In this document: positions 34,356 to 46,335 of the stretch, piece after piece | Layout of the letters: each line of letters begins with the position of its first letter | Numbering within the stretch: position 1 is the stretch's first letter | NCBI GenBank assembly: GCA_031772115.1 | Contig: JAPDPK010000042.1 | Location: forward strand, 4,472,001 to 4,536,000 | DNA from: Heritiera littoralis | Taxonomy: Eukaryota > Streptophyta > Magnoliopsida > Malvales > Malvaceae | Direction: 5' to 3' | DNA: 64,000 nt | Made by a program: the position numbers and the translations under genes | Notes under the pieces: generated by a model | What the model was told of the DNA's origin: nothing | Databases searched by the model: none | Seen by the model: the letters and a program-made list of their open reading frames with translations, nothing else

Positions 34356-37181
34356 GCAATTATAAGGAATAATTGTTAAATTGTTGATATAAAAACAATT
34401 TAAAATATTCTCAATAATTAAATGGTAAGAAAACCATTTAATAACACTTCAGTATTATTCAAAGTCATATGACACTAAACAGTAATAAATGACAGTACGG
34501 CAAATAGTTTTAGTGAACAGTAGTAGCAATACCATAATGATACGAAAAATAATGGAAATAGAATTTAACACAATAACACTTCAGTAAAACAATAACCAGT
34601 TCAGTGAATAGTTTCACTTTAACAATTTATTTGGTAAACACATTCAATTGGGACAATTAAGTAAACAGTAACAGTTTTTCAGTAAACAGTTACAGTTCAG
34701 TTTCCAGTTCAACACACATCACAATGAAGTGAACAGTTTTAGTAAACCGTATTAGGTTTTAGTGACAGTAAAATGTTCATTTCAAAACATTACCAGTTCA
34801 GTAAAACATTTTTAATAATGGTTCGGCAACAGTAAGCCTTTTAGTAACAGTAAACAATTCAGTAATGGTACGATAAACAGTTTCGTAAATAGTATAAAAC
34901 ATTTCAGTACAATAAAATACTTGAATTTCGCAATACAGTGACAATTCCATAAACATTTCTTAATCAGTAATGATTTCCATAAAATACTTTCAATTCAATA
35001 AATAGTAATAATTCAGTACGGTTCAGTAAGATAGTTAACAGTAAATCACAGTTCAATAAATAGTTAACAGTAGGTGGAGACTAGGCATCACCCTCGGTAT
35101 ATCATGCTATAATCCTCGTAGGGAACAGTAACAGTAACAGTAACATTAAACAGTAAGATGTATGACCATAGTCTATAAATTCCTCGATCGTACAATGATC
35201 AAGTGTCAACTGGAACGCTGAAGATAGGATCAGTGTCAACAGCTTCACACAGTAACAGTACAATAATACATGTGAGCATGATATGAGGCCTAACAGTCTC
35301 AAAACAGTGTTTAAACAGTGATATCACCTTTATGGAAATCATTAAAACCTTCAGTCAATTTATAAAGGAAAATTTAATAAAATAGTGAATATTATACTGA
35401 AACTAATTTATAAAATATTCACTATTCAACACTTCACTTTATAAACCATATATTTCACAAGCACTTAGGAGAAATTTCCAATAACTAAACTTCGAATAAA
35501 TTCAGTAACATAAATATTTAAATAATAATTTTCGATAAAATTCCAACTTATGAAAAATATTGAAAATAAATTCCAAACACATAATTTCACTCATTCTATA
35601 CACATAAAATATTTCATGATATTTTAGAAAATTTTGGAGGAAATTTTGACAGCATAACATCTGCGATTTCCCTAACCTCCCAGCACTTAAACACAGTATT
35701 CTTTTCAGCTGTAAACCACAGATTGGCATGATTTCAAAGGTAATCCAATACTAAGTATTTTCATAAAATTAAATCCATAAAAATTATGCATTCGTTATAT
35801 CCCTACTGCTTCCACACTCATCCCTTACCTATCCTGTGTTACCGATCTTCTCAATAACATCACACAAAATTCATTTATCCCGACTGCAAAACAATTTCAC
35901 CAAAATTCTTAGCTCATTTAATACTTATTTTAAGCCATATTCCATGTCTAATTGCAGCCACATTGTATACTGCTAATATTAATGCAGTATAATATACATT
36001 GGTAGAAATTCCTAACTTCTTCGTTTTAAGTCAGATTTTAAATCCGATCGCATCGATGGACTCCTTGAATTTTCTACAATCTAATGGCACCTAAAAACTA
36101 TCAAATGCAGCCAAGAATAAGGGTCCCCTTGCCTAGGCCGAATCTTGATGGTGATGAATCCCAAGGATTTTCAACAATTTCTCACTTAATTCTTGTCTAA
36201 TCATGTACATTACATCATTTCTGTCATTTTTCATGCATGAAACACAATGAATCTATGAGATCCACACATGACCAAAATCCCCCTTTAATGGCAAAATTTG
36301 ATTTAGCTAATTTCAATTGAAACAAATGGTGTAATCATGCTTAACATGCTTGAAAATGCCTAAATCTACCAATAGTTTTTTTTTTAAAAAAAGCATAAGG
36401 ATAGGAAAGGGGATACCTTGGCCAAAACTTCCCTCTTTCCTTTCTCCTTGATTTGTCACTTATACAAAAAAAAATATTGGTAAGGTTGAATAGAGCTCAA
36501 AGAGTAGATGAATTTTGGTATAAAAACCTTGGTGAGATTGTGTGTGTGTAAAGAGAAATGAAAGTTTGAAGTTTCTTTCCCTTCTCTTTCAATGATGGTG
36601 GACGTGTGAGGGAGGTAGAAGATGAAGCAATAGTGGCCAACTAAAGAAAGAAAGAATACTTGAGAATATTCTAGATAGGGAAAAAATTACAAAATGCCCT
36701 TAGTTATGTAAATTTTGGATAATTTTGCCCTTAAGCTTCAGTAGTGGGAGAAATACGCTTTTACCCCCGTGACTTGCCAGTGAATTTCTACGATTTAACC
36801 ACTGTTTCAATAAATCTTTTGACACTGTCTTAACCTACTTTTCATGCATAATATCATGGTATTTTTACTTCATCCCAATTCTTTTTAGTTTGGGTGCCAT
36901 TTAGAAAATGCCCTCGAGACGTAACCATTATGTTCTAATTTGTTGTCCACCTTTCACAAAATAATACAAAATAATATAAAAATTATTTTTATACCTTAAA
37001 TCATCATTTTATATCTATTACACCCAATGTACACTGTATTATCAATTTCGAGCCCACCAAAACACAAAAAAAATAAGTGGGGCCCACATTGTACTTCCAC
37101 TTAAAATCACTAAATGCATTAAATTTCACTTAATAAATAATTACATATCACATGTACAGTATAGTAGAAACGGGTCTCACA
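34356..37181 (-). repeat. 5' LTR of B1, second part
   Basis: Resumes the LTR interrupted at 18791 (GTGACTATAAGG in the 3' LTR, GCAATTATAAGG here) and runs to TGTGAGACCCG at 37181, followed by CTTTA. Aligns with about 11947-14877. Confidence 0.88.
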
Positions 37182-37379
37182 CTTTATCACATACTTATGT
37201 TAAACAATAAACAGTTTACAAAAATATAATTTATTCAATTTACAAAATAGGATTGTTTACAAAATAGTAATTATTCAATTTTTACATCCCCCGAGTATAG
37301 TTTACAATAAAGTAGTACTGTGCAAATATGCCTGAATATGTATATAAACGAATTTGACTGTACCTCTTGGATCTTCTAG

Positions 37380-40300
37380 TGTGAGACCCATTTCTATTGT
37401 ACTGTCAATGTGGGATGTAATTATTTATTAAGTGAAATTTAATGTGTTTAGTGATTATAAGTGGAAGTGTAATGTGGGCCCCACTTATTTTTTTTGTGTT
37501 ATGGTGGGCTCAAAACTGATAATACAGTTTACAGTGGGTGTAATAGATATAAAATGATGATTTTGAGGTATAAAAATAATTTTTATATTATTTTGTGAAA
37601 GGTGAAAAACAAATTGGAAAATGACGGTTACATCCTGAGGGCATTTTTGTAAATGGCACCCAAACTAAAAAGAATTGGGATGAAGTAAAAATACCATGAT
37701 ATTCTATATGAAAAGTAGGTCAAGACGGTGTCACAAGATTTATTGAAACAGTGGTTAAATCGTAGAAATTCGTCGACGAGTCGCTGGGGTAAAATCATAA
37801 TTTCTCACTAACCGTGTATTGCGCATCGACGAAACCACTTCTAATCATTAAGATACATTAAATAAGAGTATTTGGTACTGGAATCCAAAATTTTGGAGTA
37901 CGATTACATGGTTTTTACGACTATGGAAGCTTAAGGGCAAAATTGTTCGAAATTTACATAACCGAAGGCATTTTGGTAATTTTGTCCCTATCTAGAATAT
38001 TCTCAAGTATTCTTTCTTTCTTCAGTCGGCCACTATTGATTCATCTTCTACCTCCCTCACATGTCCACCATTGTTGAAAGAAAAGAGAAGGAAACTTTAA
38101 GCTTTCATTTCTCTTTACACACACATACAATTTCACTAAGGTTTTTATACCAAAATTCATCTACTCTTTGAGCTCTATTCAACCCTACCAATATTTTTTT
38201 GTATAAGTGACAAATCAAGGAGAAAGGAAAGAGGGAAGTTTCGGCCAAGGTATCCCCTTTCCTATCCTTATGCTTTTTTTTTTAAATCCAATGGTAGATT
38301 TAGGCATTTTCAAGCTTGTTAAGCATGATTACACCATTTGTTTCAATTGAAATTAGCTAAATCAAATTTTAAAGGGGCGTTTCGATCGTGTGTGGATCTC
38401 ATAGATTCATTGTGTTTCATGCATGAAAAATGATGGAAATGATGTAATGTACATGATTAAACAAGAATTAAGTGAGAAATTGTTGAAAATCCTTAAGATT
38501 CATCACCATCAAGATTCAGCCTACGCAAGGGGACCCCTATTCTTGGCTGCATTTGATAGTTTTGAGGTGCCATTAGACTGTAGAAAATTCAAGGAGTCCA
38601 TTGGTGAGATCGGATTTAAAATCCGACTTAAAATAGAGAAGTTAGGAATTTCTATCGGTGTAGATTATACTACATTAATATTAACATTGTACAATGTGGC
38701 TGCAATTAGATATGGAATGTGGCTTAAAAATAAGTATTAAATGAGCTAAGAATTTTGGTGAAATTGTTTTGCAGCCGTGATAAATGAATTTCAAGTGATG
38801 TTATTGAGAAGATCGGTAACACGAGACAAGTAAGGGATGAGTGTGAAAGCCGTAGGGATATAGCGAATGCATGATTTTTATGGATTTTATTTTATGAAAT
38901 ACTTAGTATTGAATTACCTTTGAAATCATGCCAATATGTGGTTTACGGTCGAAAAGAATACTGTTTTTAAGTGCAGGGAGGTTAGGGAAATCGCAACTGT
39001 TATGTTGTCGAAATTTCTTCTAAAATTTTCTAAAATATCATGAAATATTTTATTTGCATAGAATGAGTGAAATTATGTATTTTGAAATTTATTTCCAATA
39101 TTTTCCATAAGTTGGAATTTTACCAAAAATTATTATTTAAATATTCGTGTTATCGAATTTATTCAAAGTTTAGTTATTGGAAATTTCTCCTAAGTGCTTT
39201 ATAGTGAAATATGTGGTTCATAAAGTAAAGTGTTTAATAATGAATAAATTATTTTCAGTATAATATTCACTATTTTATTAAATTTTCCTTTCTGAACTGA
39301 CTGAAGGTTTTAACGAGTATAATGATTTCCATAAAGGTGATATCACTATTTAAACACTGTTTTGAGACTGTTAGGCACTGTATCATGCTCACGTGAATTA
39401 TTGTACTGTTATTGTGTGAAGCTATTGACACTGATCCCATCATCAATGTCCCGGTTGACACCGATTAGTGTACGAACGAGGATATTTATAGACTATGGCC
39501 ATAGATCTTACTGTTTACTGTTACTGTTCCCTACGAGGATTATAACATGATATACTGAGGGTGATGCCTAATCTCCACCTACTGTTAACAATTTACTGAA
39601 TTGTGATTTACTATTAACTGTATTACTGAACCGTACTAAATTATTACTGTTTACTGAATTGAAAGGATTTTATGGAAATTATTACTGATTAAGAAATGTT
39701 TATGGAATTGTCACTGTATTGCGAAATTCAATTATTTTATTGTATTGAACTGTTTTATACTGTTTACGGAACTATTTATTGTACCATTACCGAACTGTTT
39801 ACTTTTACTGAAAGGATTACTATTACTGAACCGTTATTAAAAATGTTTTACTGAGTTGGTACTGTTTTGAAATGAACATTTTATTGTCACTAAAACCTAT
39901 TACGGTTTACTGAAATTGTTCACTTCATTGTGATGTGTGCTGAACTAGAAATTGAACTGTCACTGTTTACTGAATTGTCATAATTGAATGTGTTTACCAA
40001 AAAAATTGTTAAAGTGAAACTGTTCACTGAACTGATTACTGTTTTATCGAAGTGTTATTGTGTTAAATTCTATTTCCATTGTTTTCCGTATCATTTACGA
40101 TACTGTTACTACTGTTCACTAAAACTATTTACCGTACTGTCATTTATTATTGTTTGCTGTCATATGACTTTGAATAATATTGAAGTGTTATTAAATGGTT
40201 TTCTTACCATTTATTTATTGAGAATATATTAAATTGTTTTTATATCAACAATTTAACAGTTTCTCCCTATACTCGCTTCTGGGTTTTCGGGACAAAACAA

Positions 40301-40815
40301 GTATTTCAAAATACCTTCCATGCTCCATCCGGTTGCTTGGCCGATTATAGTATCCTTCCCATTTTTGTGCCTAGTGAACTATTAGGAAAAATAAATGTTT
40401 TTGAGCATATAGATTTCGTTTCATCAGTCTTGCATACGATTCCTTTACTAAGCACGTTTCGCTAACCCTTTATTCTATACTCTACATGAAATTATAAGAG
40501 TTTAAAAAGGGGTATACATTAGAGAATATTGGCCGCATTCTGGATTACTCGAGAGTGCTTTATCTCGATCCGGGAGGTATTTGTACTTTCTTTTATACAT
40601 TCAGATGTATCGTACAGTACTACTTAAATGGTAAAATAGGAACAATGGATGTAAAGTGTAAGGAAAAATGTTAAATTACATATGCTAAATTTCTATATAT
40701 TAATGCGACTTACTGTCTATTACGGCTACTGATCAAGTGTTAAAGGCATTGCAGACAGCCCAACCATGAAATTATGTGTAAAACATGTTATTTACTGTAC
40801 ATTTGGACTATTACA
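37380..40815 (+). mobile_element. B2: solo LTR of family B
   Basis: 3436 bp from TGTGAGACCC to GGACTATTACA, opposite in orientation to B1. Flanks are TCTAG (37375-37379) and ACTAG (40816-40820), a 4/5 target duplication inside family-D sequence. There is no PBS, PPT or interior, as expected after recombination between two LTRs. A 105-codon frame (38423-38740) has a shorter relative in the B1 3' LTR, but the differences change amino acids more often than not, so I do not call it a gene. Confidence 0.88.
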
Positions 40816-42151
40816 ACTAGTCACTGCCTCGGAATAATAAACACAACCAAAATCCTTGAAAAACTTCTCGAGCAATCCTTGCAGCTATCTGGGGAGTGGG
40901 AAAAAAAAAGGGATGAGCAAAATGTGCTCAGTAAGGGAATCATATGCAAGACTAATTGTCACGACCCGTGACCATATTTTTCATCTTCTTATACACATCT
41001 TAATCGGTTGGGCTGTCTGTGATACTTCACTTGTCCTGACTGTTAAACAATTTTATAATGTATTGTTTATATTATACACATCCCCTATCGTAATTTATCA
41101 GATAAGTAGTACTGTTGACATGTCTAAATACAGAGAATAAATAATCATACCTCAAATAATCAGTCGGTCTGACACATTGTTCTTCGTGTACAGCCAGGAT
41201 CCACAATCCACTGAACTCACCAGCATCAAAACCTGAGATGTTTAATATTAAGGGGTGAGCAAAACCACGGCTCAGTAAGAGAATTATATGCCTCACTTGA
41301 TACTCAGCTTCCTATATGCTAAAAATCTTTTTTTTCATTTTTCCTATGGGCTCTAGGCTCGCATGTAGGAAGGATACTACAGTCGGCTAGGGATCCGAAT
41401 GGAGTAAGGTAGGTATTTTAGAATACCATACTTGTTACGGAACCTAGAAGCAACTGTAGACATAAATTTTTCTTTTTGTTATGAATTAATAAATCCTTTT
41501 CAATCTTTCATAACCTTTTTCATATTCTTTTTAAAAAATGCTTCTACTAAATAAAGCAATTAAATAAAATAATTAATATTCGTATCATACATGCTTGAGT
41601 TATTGTAAATTAGCAGGCATGGATTATACTAAGGTTTATTACCATTTCGTAAGTGCACCCATGTCATAACTTATTCATGCTTACTTTTCATCCTTAGCTA
41701 TACAAGGCATCGTTCTTATTAAAAGTATAATTATGTGTGGAAGCACAAACATTCAAGTAGTACATGTTCAATGGCATATATAGACATCATCCAATAATCA
41801 TATACATCATGTGTCATATGCCTAAGATCTATTTCATCCTTCGACATTCATCGCATTCACGAATCACAATAACTTATTTATAGTCACAATATCCTACGAT
41901 TTCTCATATTTAGTTAGAACACGTGTAGTACTTAGTTCCCGAAGGATTTTAGAGGTTGTGACGAACCAGCACAATCGGTCATGGCAACCTCTCTGGGCCC
42001 ATCAGACAACGATTGCCTAGCTTCATCACTCATCCGTGGCTCACACGGTACAATCATCGAGTCTCTGCTCGGTTTGGCCATTAGTACATCCGTACTATCC
42101 TCTATGGCCCAAAGTCCACTCGAGGTTTTAGAGGTTGTGACGAACCAGCAC

Positions 42152-42972
42152 TGATGGAGATCCAAGCTCACAAAGCTCAAGTCATGTTCGTGATGATCGT
42201 GATCCTTTGAGTATCCATGGAGGTCCAATTACAAGAGCTAAATCAAAGATAATGCAACAAGCCTTGGCTGGTTTCATTGATATTGCTAGAGAGAAAGCCC
42301 AACAAAGCTTGAGCATGGAGGATGATAAAGTCTTCTACAACATGGTCCAAGCCCAAGTTCAACCTTCTTGAAGACACACAAGTATTGGGCCGAAATGCAA
42401 ATTAGGCTAGATGCATATTTTATTTAGTTAAGTATTATTGGGCTGAACATTGTCTTAATTTAATTTAAGCCCAATTCCTTTTTAAATAATAGATTTTGTA
42501 AGACTTCTATTACTTGTTCTGCAAGTTAGGAGAGTAGGATTCTTATTGCTTGTTCTGCAAGTTTGCTATTTCCTATTCTGCAAGTTAGGAAAGTAGGATT
42601 CCTATTACTTGTGCTGCAAGTTATCTATTTGCCTATAAATAGTTATGTAACCCTTTGGGGAGAACACAATTGATTTTAGTAATAAAATTGAGAGACTTCT
42701 TCTCTTTTGTTCTCTTGAGAACTCTTGAACTTATCAAGGTCTTCCTTGTGGCGTTCTTCTACCTTCCACCAATATATACCATAGGTTCTTGCTTTTCTAA
42801 GTAACGGGTCTTGGTCCAATACCATAGGTTCTTGTGTTTCTACACAACGGGTCTTGGTTTTATCTCTAATTTTTGTTTTCTTTTGCTGCGTTTTTAACTT
42901 GTTCTTGTTTTTCTTCAAGTGTTCTTCATGTTCTTCATTGAACCTCATCTTCTTTCGGTGAGGTTCATATCA
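42152..42972 (+). repeat. 5' LTR of the young gypsy
   Basis: Begins with the same 220 bases that encode the end of pol in the 3' LTR. TATA box TATAAATAG at 42634-42642, AATAAA at 42681-42686. Short repeated units around TGTTCTGCAAGTTAGGA lie at 42500-42620. Confidence 0.95.
42634..42642 (+). promoter_or_regulatory. TATA box of the young gypsy 5' LTR
   Basis: TATAAATAG, with an AATAAA motif about 40 bases downstream; an identical copy lies at 46598-46606 in the 3' LTR. Confidence 0.75.
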
Positions 42973-42974
42973 TT

Positions 42975-42986
42975 TGGTATCAGAGC
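42975..42986 (+). other. Primer binding site of the young gypsy
   Basis: TGGTATCAGAGC, two bases after the LTR end; followed by TTAGG. Confidence 0.95.
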
Positions 42987-44079
42987 TTAGGTTCAATTCG
43001 TGGGAGTCTCGTTTTTGTTTTTTTTCTTTCTTTGTCTTCTTGTCTTGGACAAACCTTGATCTTGAATCCTTTTCCAAGCCACCACTAATATTGTTTGTCC
43101 CTCAAACCTATTGTCTTTACTTAGCCACCAAGTAAACCCTATCTTGTTCTTCAAGCAACCAAATCCCAAAGGTTTTGTTGCTCACCAAGAAACCTTCAAA
43201 AGCTCTACATTACATAAAGACTACTTGTTTCACAAGCCACCGTTCCCTCTCATTCCTTGCCACACAAGTTGCTACCAAAACTAGCTTGTTTTTGTCAAAA
43301 AGTTGCCTTGTTCCCCAAGTGAACCTCTTCTTATTATTTAGACTTTTTTTTTCTTCATTGTTCGTTTACTTTAGTAAAATATAAAAAAAAGAGAAAAAAA
43401 AAGAGAAAAAAAAAGAAAAGAAAAGAAAAAAAAAAAGAGAAAAGAAAAATCAATTCAAGAGGGGATTTATTACATCGTGTGTAGCAAGTGCAACATCAAA
43501 GGTAATTCGTGGAGGTGTGCTTCATCAAAATCTTGAGGTAGTCATTCTTTCTTGAGCTTTGAGATTTCTTATTTGCCTAATTTGAAAATTCATTGCTGCC
43601 ATTCTACCCTACTGCCTAAAATTACCTTTTTGACCCTACCACATAAAAGGACAAAACTACCCCACCTTTGGCTAAACCCTACCCTAATTAAACACCCCAA
43701 AACACACATATTTCCTTCAAGATTTAGTTTCATTAGAGTCTTCTTAAGCCTTATTAAGTCTTGCAAAGTCTTGTTGAGTCTTCATTGTTTTGTTTTCCCT
43801 TGATTAAAATCTTGTGTTCAGCTTGTTTATTGTTGGTTGATAGTTGAATTCCATAAGCTGATTTTTGATTAAGTCTTGAGTTCAATATAGAACCTATAGA
43901 GAAAAGTTGTGTGAGGGAAAAAGGCAAGAGTGTGTGAGTAACATTAGTAGAGAAAAGCCATATTAAAATTGTGTGAAACACGAGTGTGTGTTACATTCTT
44001 GTGTGTATTGAGTGTAAACACGTGAGGTCATACTTGTGAGGTCCTTTTCTTTTACTAACGTTTCTTGCAGGTTACAATC
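42987..44079 (+). other. Untranslated leader of the young gypsy
   Basis: About 1.1 kb without a supported gene. Contains an A-rich stretch (43381-43447, AAAAAGAG repeats). Just before the start codon stands TTTCTTGCAGGTTAC (44061-44075), which resembles a 3' splice site; splicing of the leader is possible but unproven. Confidence 0.6.
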
Positions 44080-46335
44080 ATGCCTTCTAATAGTGAAAAG
44101 CTTGATTTGAGTAAGATTGAGATCATGTTCCTAGCCATGCAACAACAACTTTCGAGGATAGAGTCGAAGTTGATTAAATATGATAAGTTGGATCAACATG
44201 ATGTTGCCCTAGCTAAGGTAAACCAAGATAATACTTCTTATGCCTGTGATAATGTTGCTCATAATAAGTTGGATAGCAATTATGAAGAAGATTTTGATGA
44301 TGATTCTATGCTGCAATTAGAGGATGATGAGGATAGTATGGAATTACCCATGGATGGAAAGGAATATATAGCATGTCAAACTTTAAGTGTGCTAATGAAA
44401 GATGAGGATCAATTGAGATTAAAAGAGAGTAAGAAAAAAATAGTGAGTGAAGATGAGGTTAAGCAAAAAGAGAAAACAATTAACATTAAGTGTGATGCTT
44501 CAAGAATAGGTATCGAAATTGTTTTAATGCAGGAGAAGCGCCCCATTGATTTTTTCAGTGAGAAGTTTAGTGGAGCTGCCCTTAACTATCCCACATATGA
44601 TAAAGAGATGTATGCATTAGTGAGGGCCTTGGAAACATGGCAACACTATTTATGGCCTAAGGAATTTGTCATCCAAACTGATCATGAGTCCTTGAAGCAC
44701 TTGAAAGGACAAAGCAAGTTGAACAAGCGTCATGCCAAGTGGATGGAGTTCATTGAGACATTTCCATATGTGATCAAATATAAACAAGGTAAAGAAAATG
44801 TCGTGGCTGATGCATTATCTCGAAGGTATACTCTAATCACTACTCTTAATGCAAAACTACTTGGATTTGAGTATATTAAAGACTTGTATGCTACTGATGA
44901 GGATTTTGAAAATGTGTTCATTGCATGTGAGAAAACTGGTTTTGGAAAGTTTTATAGGCATGATGGATTCTTATTTAGGGAAAATAGATTATGTGTGCCT
45001 AGGAGTTCTTTAAGAGAATTACTTGTTAGAGAAGCCCATAGTGGTGGATTAATGGGACATTTTGGAGTAAAGAAAACTTTAGATATATTGCATGATCACT
45101 TCTTTTGGCCTAACATGAAAAGAGATGTTGAAAAATTGTGTGAAAGATGTGTCACTTGTAAACAAGCTAAGTCTAGAGTTATGAATCATGGTCTTTATAC
45201 TCCATTACCTATTCCTACTGCTCCTTGGACTGACATTTCTATGGACTTTGTTTTGGGGTTACCAAGAACAAAGAGAGGTAGAGATTCTGTTTTTGTTGTT
45301 GTTGACAGGTTCTCTAAGATGACTCACTTCATTGCTTGTCAAAAGACAGATGATGCAAGTAACATTGCCGATTTATTCTTCAAGGAAATTGTTCGTCTAC
45401 ATGGAGTTCCGAGGACCATTGTTTCTGACCGTGCTGTGAAGTTCCTTAGCTACTTCTGGAAAACATTATGGGGAAAGTTAGGAACAAAGCTATTGTTTTC
45501 AACTACTTGTCATCCACAAACCGATGGTCAAACTGAAGTAGTCAATCGTACTTTGTCTACTTTGTTGAGATCTATTATTCAAAAGAATTTGAATAATTGG
45601 GAAGATTGTTTGCCTCATGTGGAGTTTGCTTATAATAGAAGTGTGCATTCTACTACTAGTTATTCTCCATTTGAAGTTGTCTATGGTTTTAATCCACTCA
45701 CTCCATTGGATCTTTTACCACTACCTATTGAGGAGAGAGCTAGTTTGGATGGGGAAAAGAAAGCTGATTTTGTAAAGCAACTACATGAGAAGGTACGTCA
45801 AAACATTAAGAAGAGGACTCAGCAATATGCTACTCAAGCCAACAAGCATCGCAAGAAAGTTGTCTTTGAACCTGGTGATTGGGTTTGGGTACATATGCGT
45901 AATGAGAGATTTCCTGCTCAGCGTCGCTCCAAGTGGAAACCTCGAGGAGATGGACCATTCCAAGTGATTAAGAAGATCAATGACAATGCCTATAAGTTAG
46001 ATCTTCCAGGTGAGTATAATGTTAGTGCTACATTTAATGTTTCTGATCTTTCTCCCTTTGATATTGATGTAGGTGATTCTGATTTGAGGACAAATCCTTT
46101 CGAGGAGAGGGCGAATGATGGAGATCCAAGCTCACAAAGCTCAAGTCATGTTCGTGATGATCGTGATCCTTTGAGTATCCATGGAGGTCCAATTACAAGA
46201 GCTAAATCAAAGATAATGCAACAAGCCTTGGCTGGTTTCATTGATATTGCTAGAGAGAAAGCCCAACAAAGCTTGAGCATGGAGGATGATAAAGTCTTCT
46301 ACAACATGGTCCAAGCCCAAGTTCAACCTTCTTGA
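44080..46335 (+). CDS. pol: Gag-start/RNase H/integrase fusion polyprotein of the young gypsy
   Basis: 751 residues from ATG 44080 (an upstream in-frame TTG at 44065 is not a likely start). Residues 1 to about 130 are acidic and coiled-coil-like, probably Gag N-terminus and a pre-protease piece. RNase H follows directly: Asp139 (CDAS), Glu176, Asp201 (TDHESL), Asp244 (VADALSRR). Then the HHCC zinc site (His320, His327, Cys357, Cys360), the integrase DDE triad Asp389, Asp450, Glu486 (35 residues between the last two), and a GDGPFQV C-terminal module. Protease and RT are missing; the fusion stays in frame. RNase H shows odd substitutions (ASRIGIE, where Gly is usual). The last 73 codons lie in the 3' LTR. 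Confidence 0.93.
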   Translation: MPSNSEKLDLSKIEIMFLAMQQQLSRIESKLIKYDKLDQHDVALAKVNQDNTSYACDNVAHNKLDSNYEEDFDDDSMLQLEDDEDSMELPMDGKEYIACQTLSVLMKDEDQLRLKESKKKIVSEDEVKQKEKTINIKCDASRIGIEIVLMQEKRPIDFFSEKFSGAALNYPTYDKEMYALVRALETWQHYLWPKEFVIQTDHESLKHLKGQSKLNKRHAKWMEFIETFPYVIKYKQGKENVVADALSRRYTLITTLNAKLLGFEYIKDLYATDEDFENVFIACEKTGFGKFYRHDGFLFRENRLCVPRSSLRELLVREAHSGGLMGHFGVKKTLDILHDHFFWPNMKRDVEKLCERCVTCKQAKSRVMNHGLYTPLPIPTAPWTDISMDFVLGLPRTKRGRDSVFVVVDRFSKMTHFIACQKTDDASNIADLFFKEIVRLHGVPRTIVSDRAVKFLSYFWKTLWGKLGTKLLFSTTCHPQTDGQTEVVNRTLSTLLRSIIQKNLNNWEDCLPHVEFAYNRSVHSTTSYSPFEVVYGFNPLTPLDLLPLPIEERASLDGEKKADFVKQLHEKVRQNIKKRTQQYATQANKHRKKVVFEPGDWVWVHMRNERFPAQRRSKWKPRGDGPFQVIKKINDNAYKLDLPGEYNVSATFNVSDLSPFDIDVGDSDLRTNPFEERANDGDPSSQSSSHVRDDRDPLSIHGGPITRAKSKIMQQALAGFIDIAREKAQQSLSMEDDKVFYNMVQAQVQPS
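46101..46115 (+). other. Polypurine tract of the young gypsy
   Basis: CGAGGAGAGGGCGAA immediately before the 3' LTR start TGATGG. It lies inside the open frame, so the primer for plus-strand synthesis is also coding. Confidence 0.8.

Larger units (their letters stand above)
11405..37181 (-). mobile_element. B1: LARD-like element carrying nested insertions
   Basis: The left end is TGTAACAG at 11405 and the right end, read on the minus strand, is TGTGAGACCCG at 37181. Both are flanked by CTTTA (11400-11404 and 37182-37186), a perfect target duplication. Components: 3' LTR 11405-14877, interior 14878-18260, 5' LTR 18261-37181 interrupted by A3. The two LTRs differ at about one base in ten over the stretch compared (11405-11515 against 18261-18370), so this is an old insertion. 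No intact gene is present. Confidence 0.9.

Noticed and set aside
38423..38740. 105-codon frame in B2 with a 65-codon relative in the B1 3' LTR (13505-13702)
   Set aside because: Comparing codons I count about 3 silent against about 13 amino-acid-changing differences, and the third copy (around 36110-35940) is interrupted. The similarity is explained by LTR homology, not by selection on a protein.
42676..42948. Identical 90-codon antisense frames in both gypsy LTRs (also 46640-46912)
   Set aside because: They are identical because the LTRs are identical; antisense, Lys/Glu-rich and without any family resemblance.
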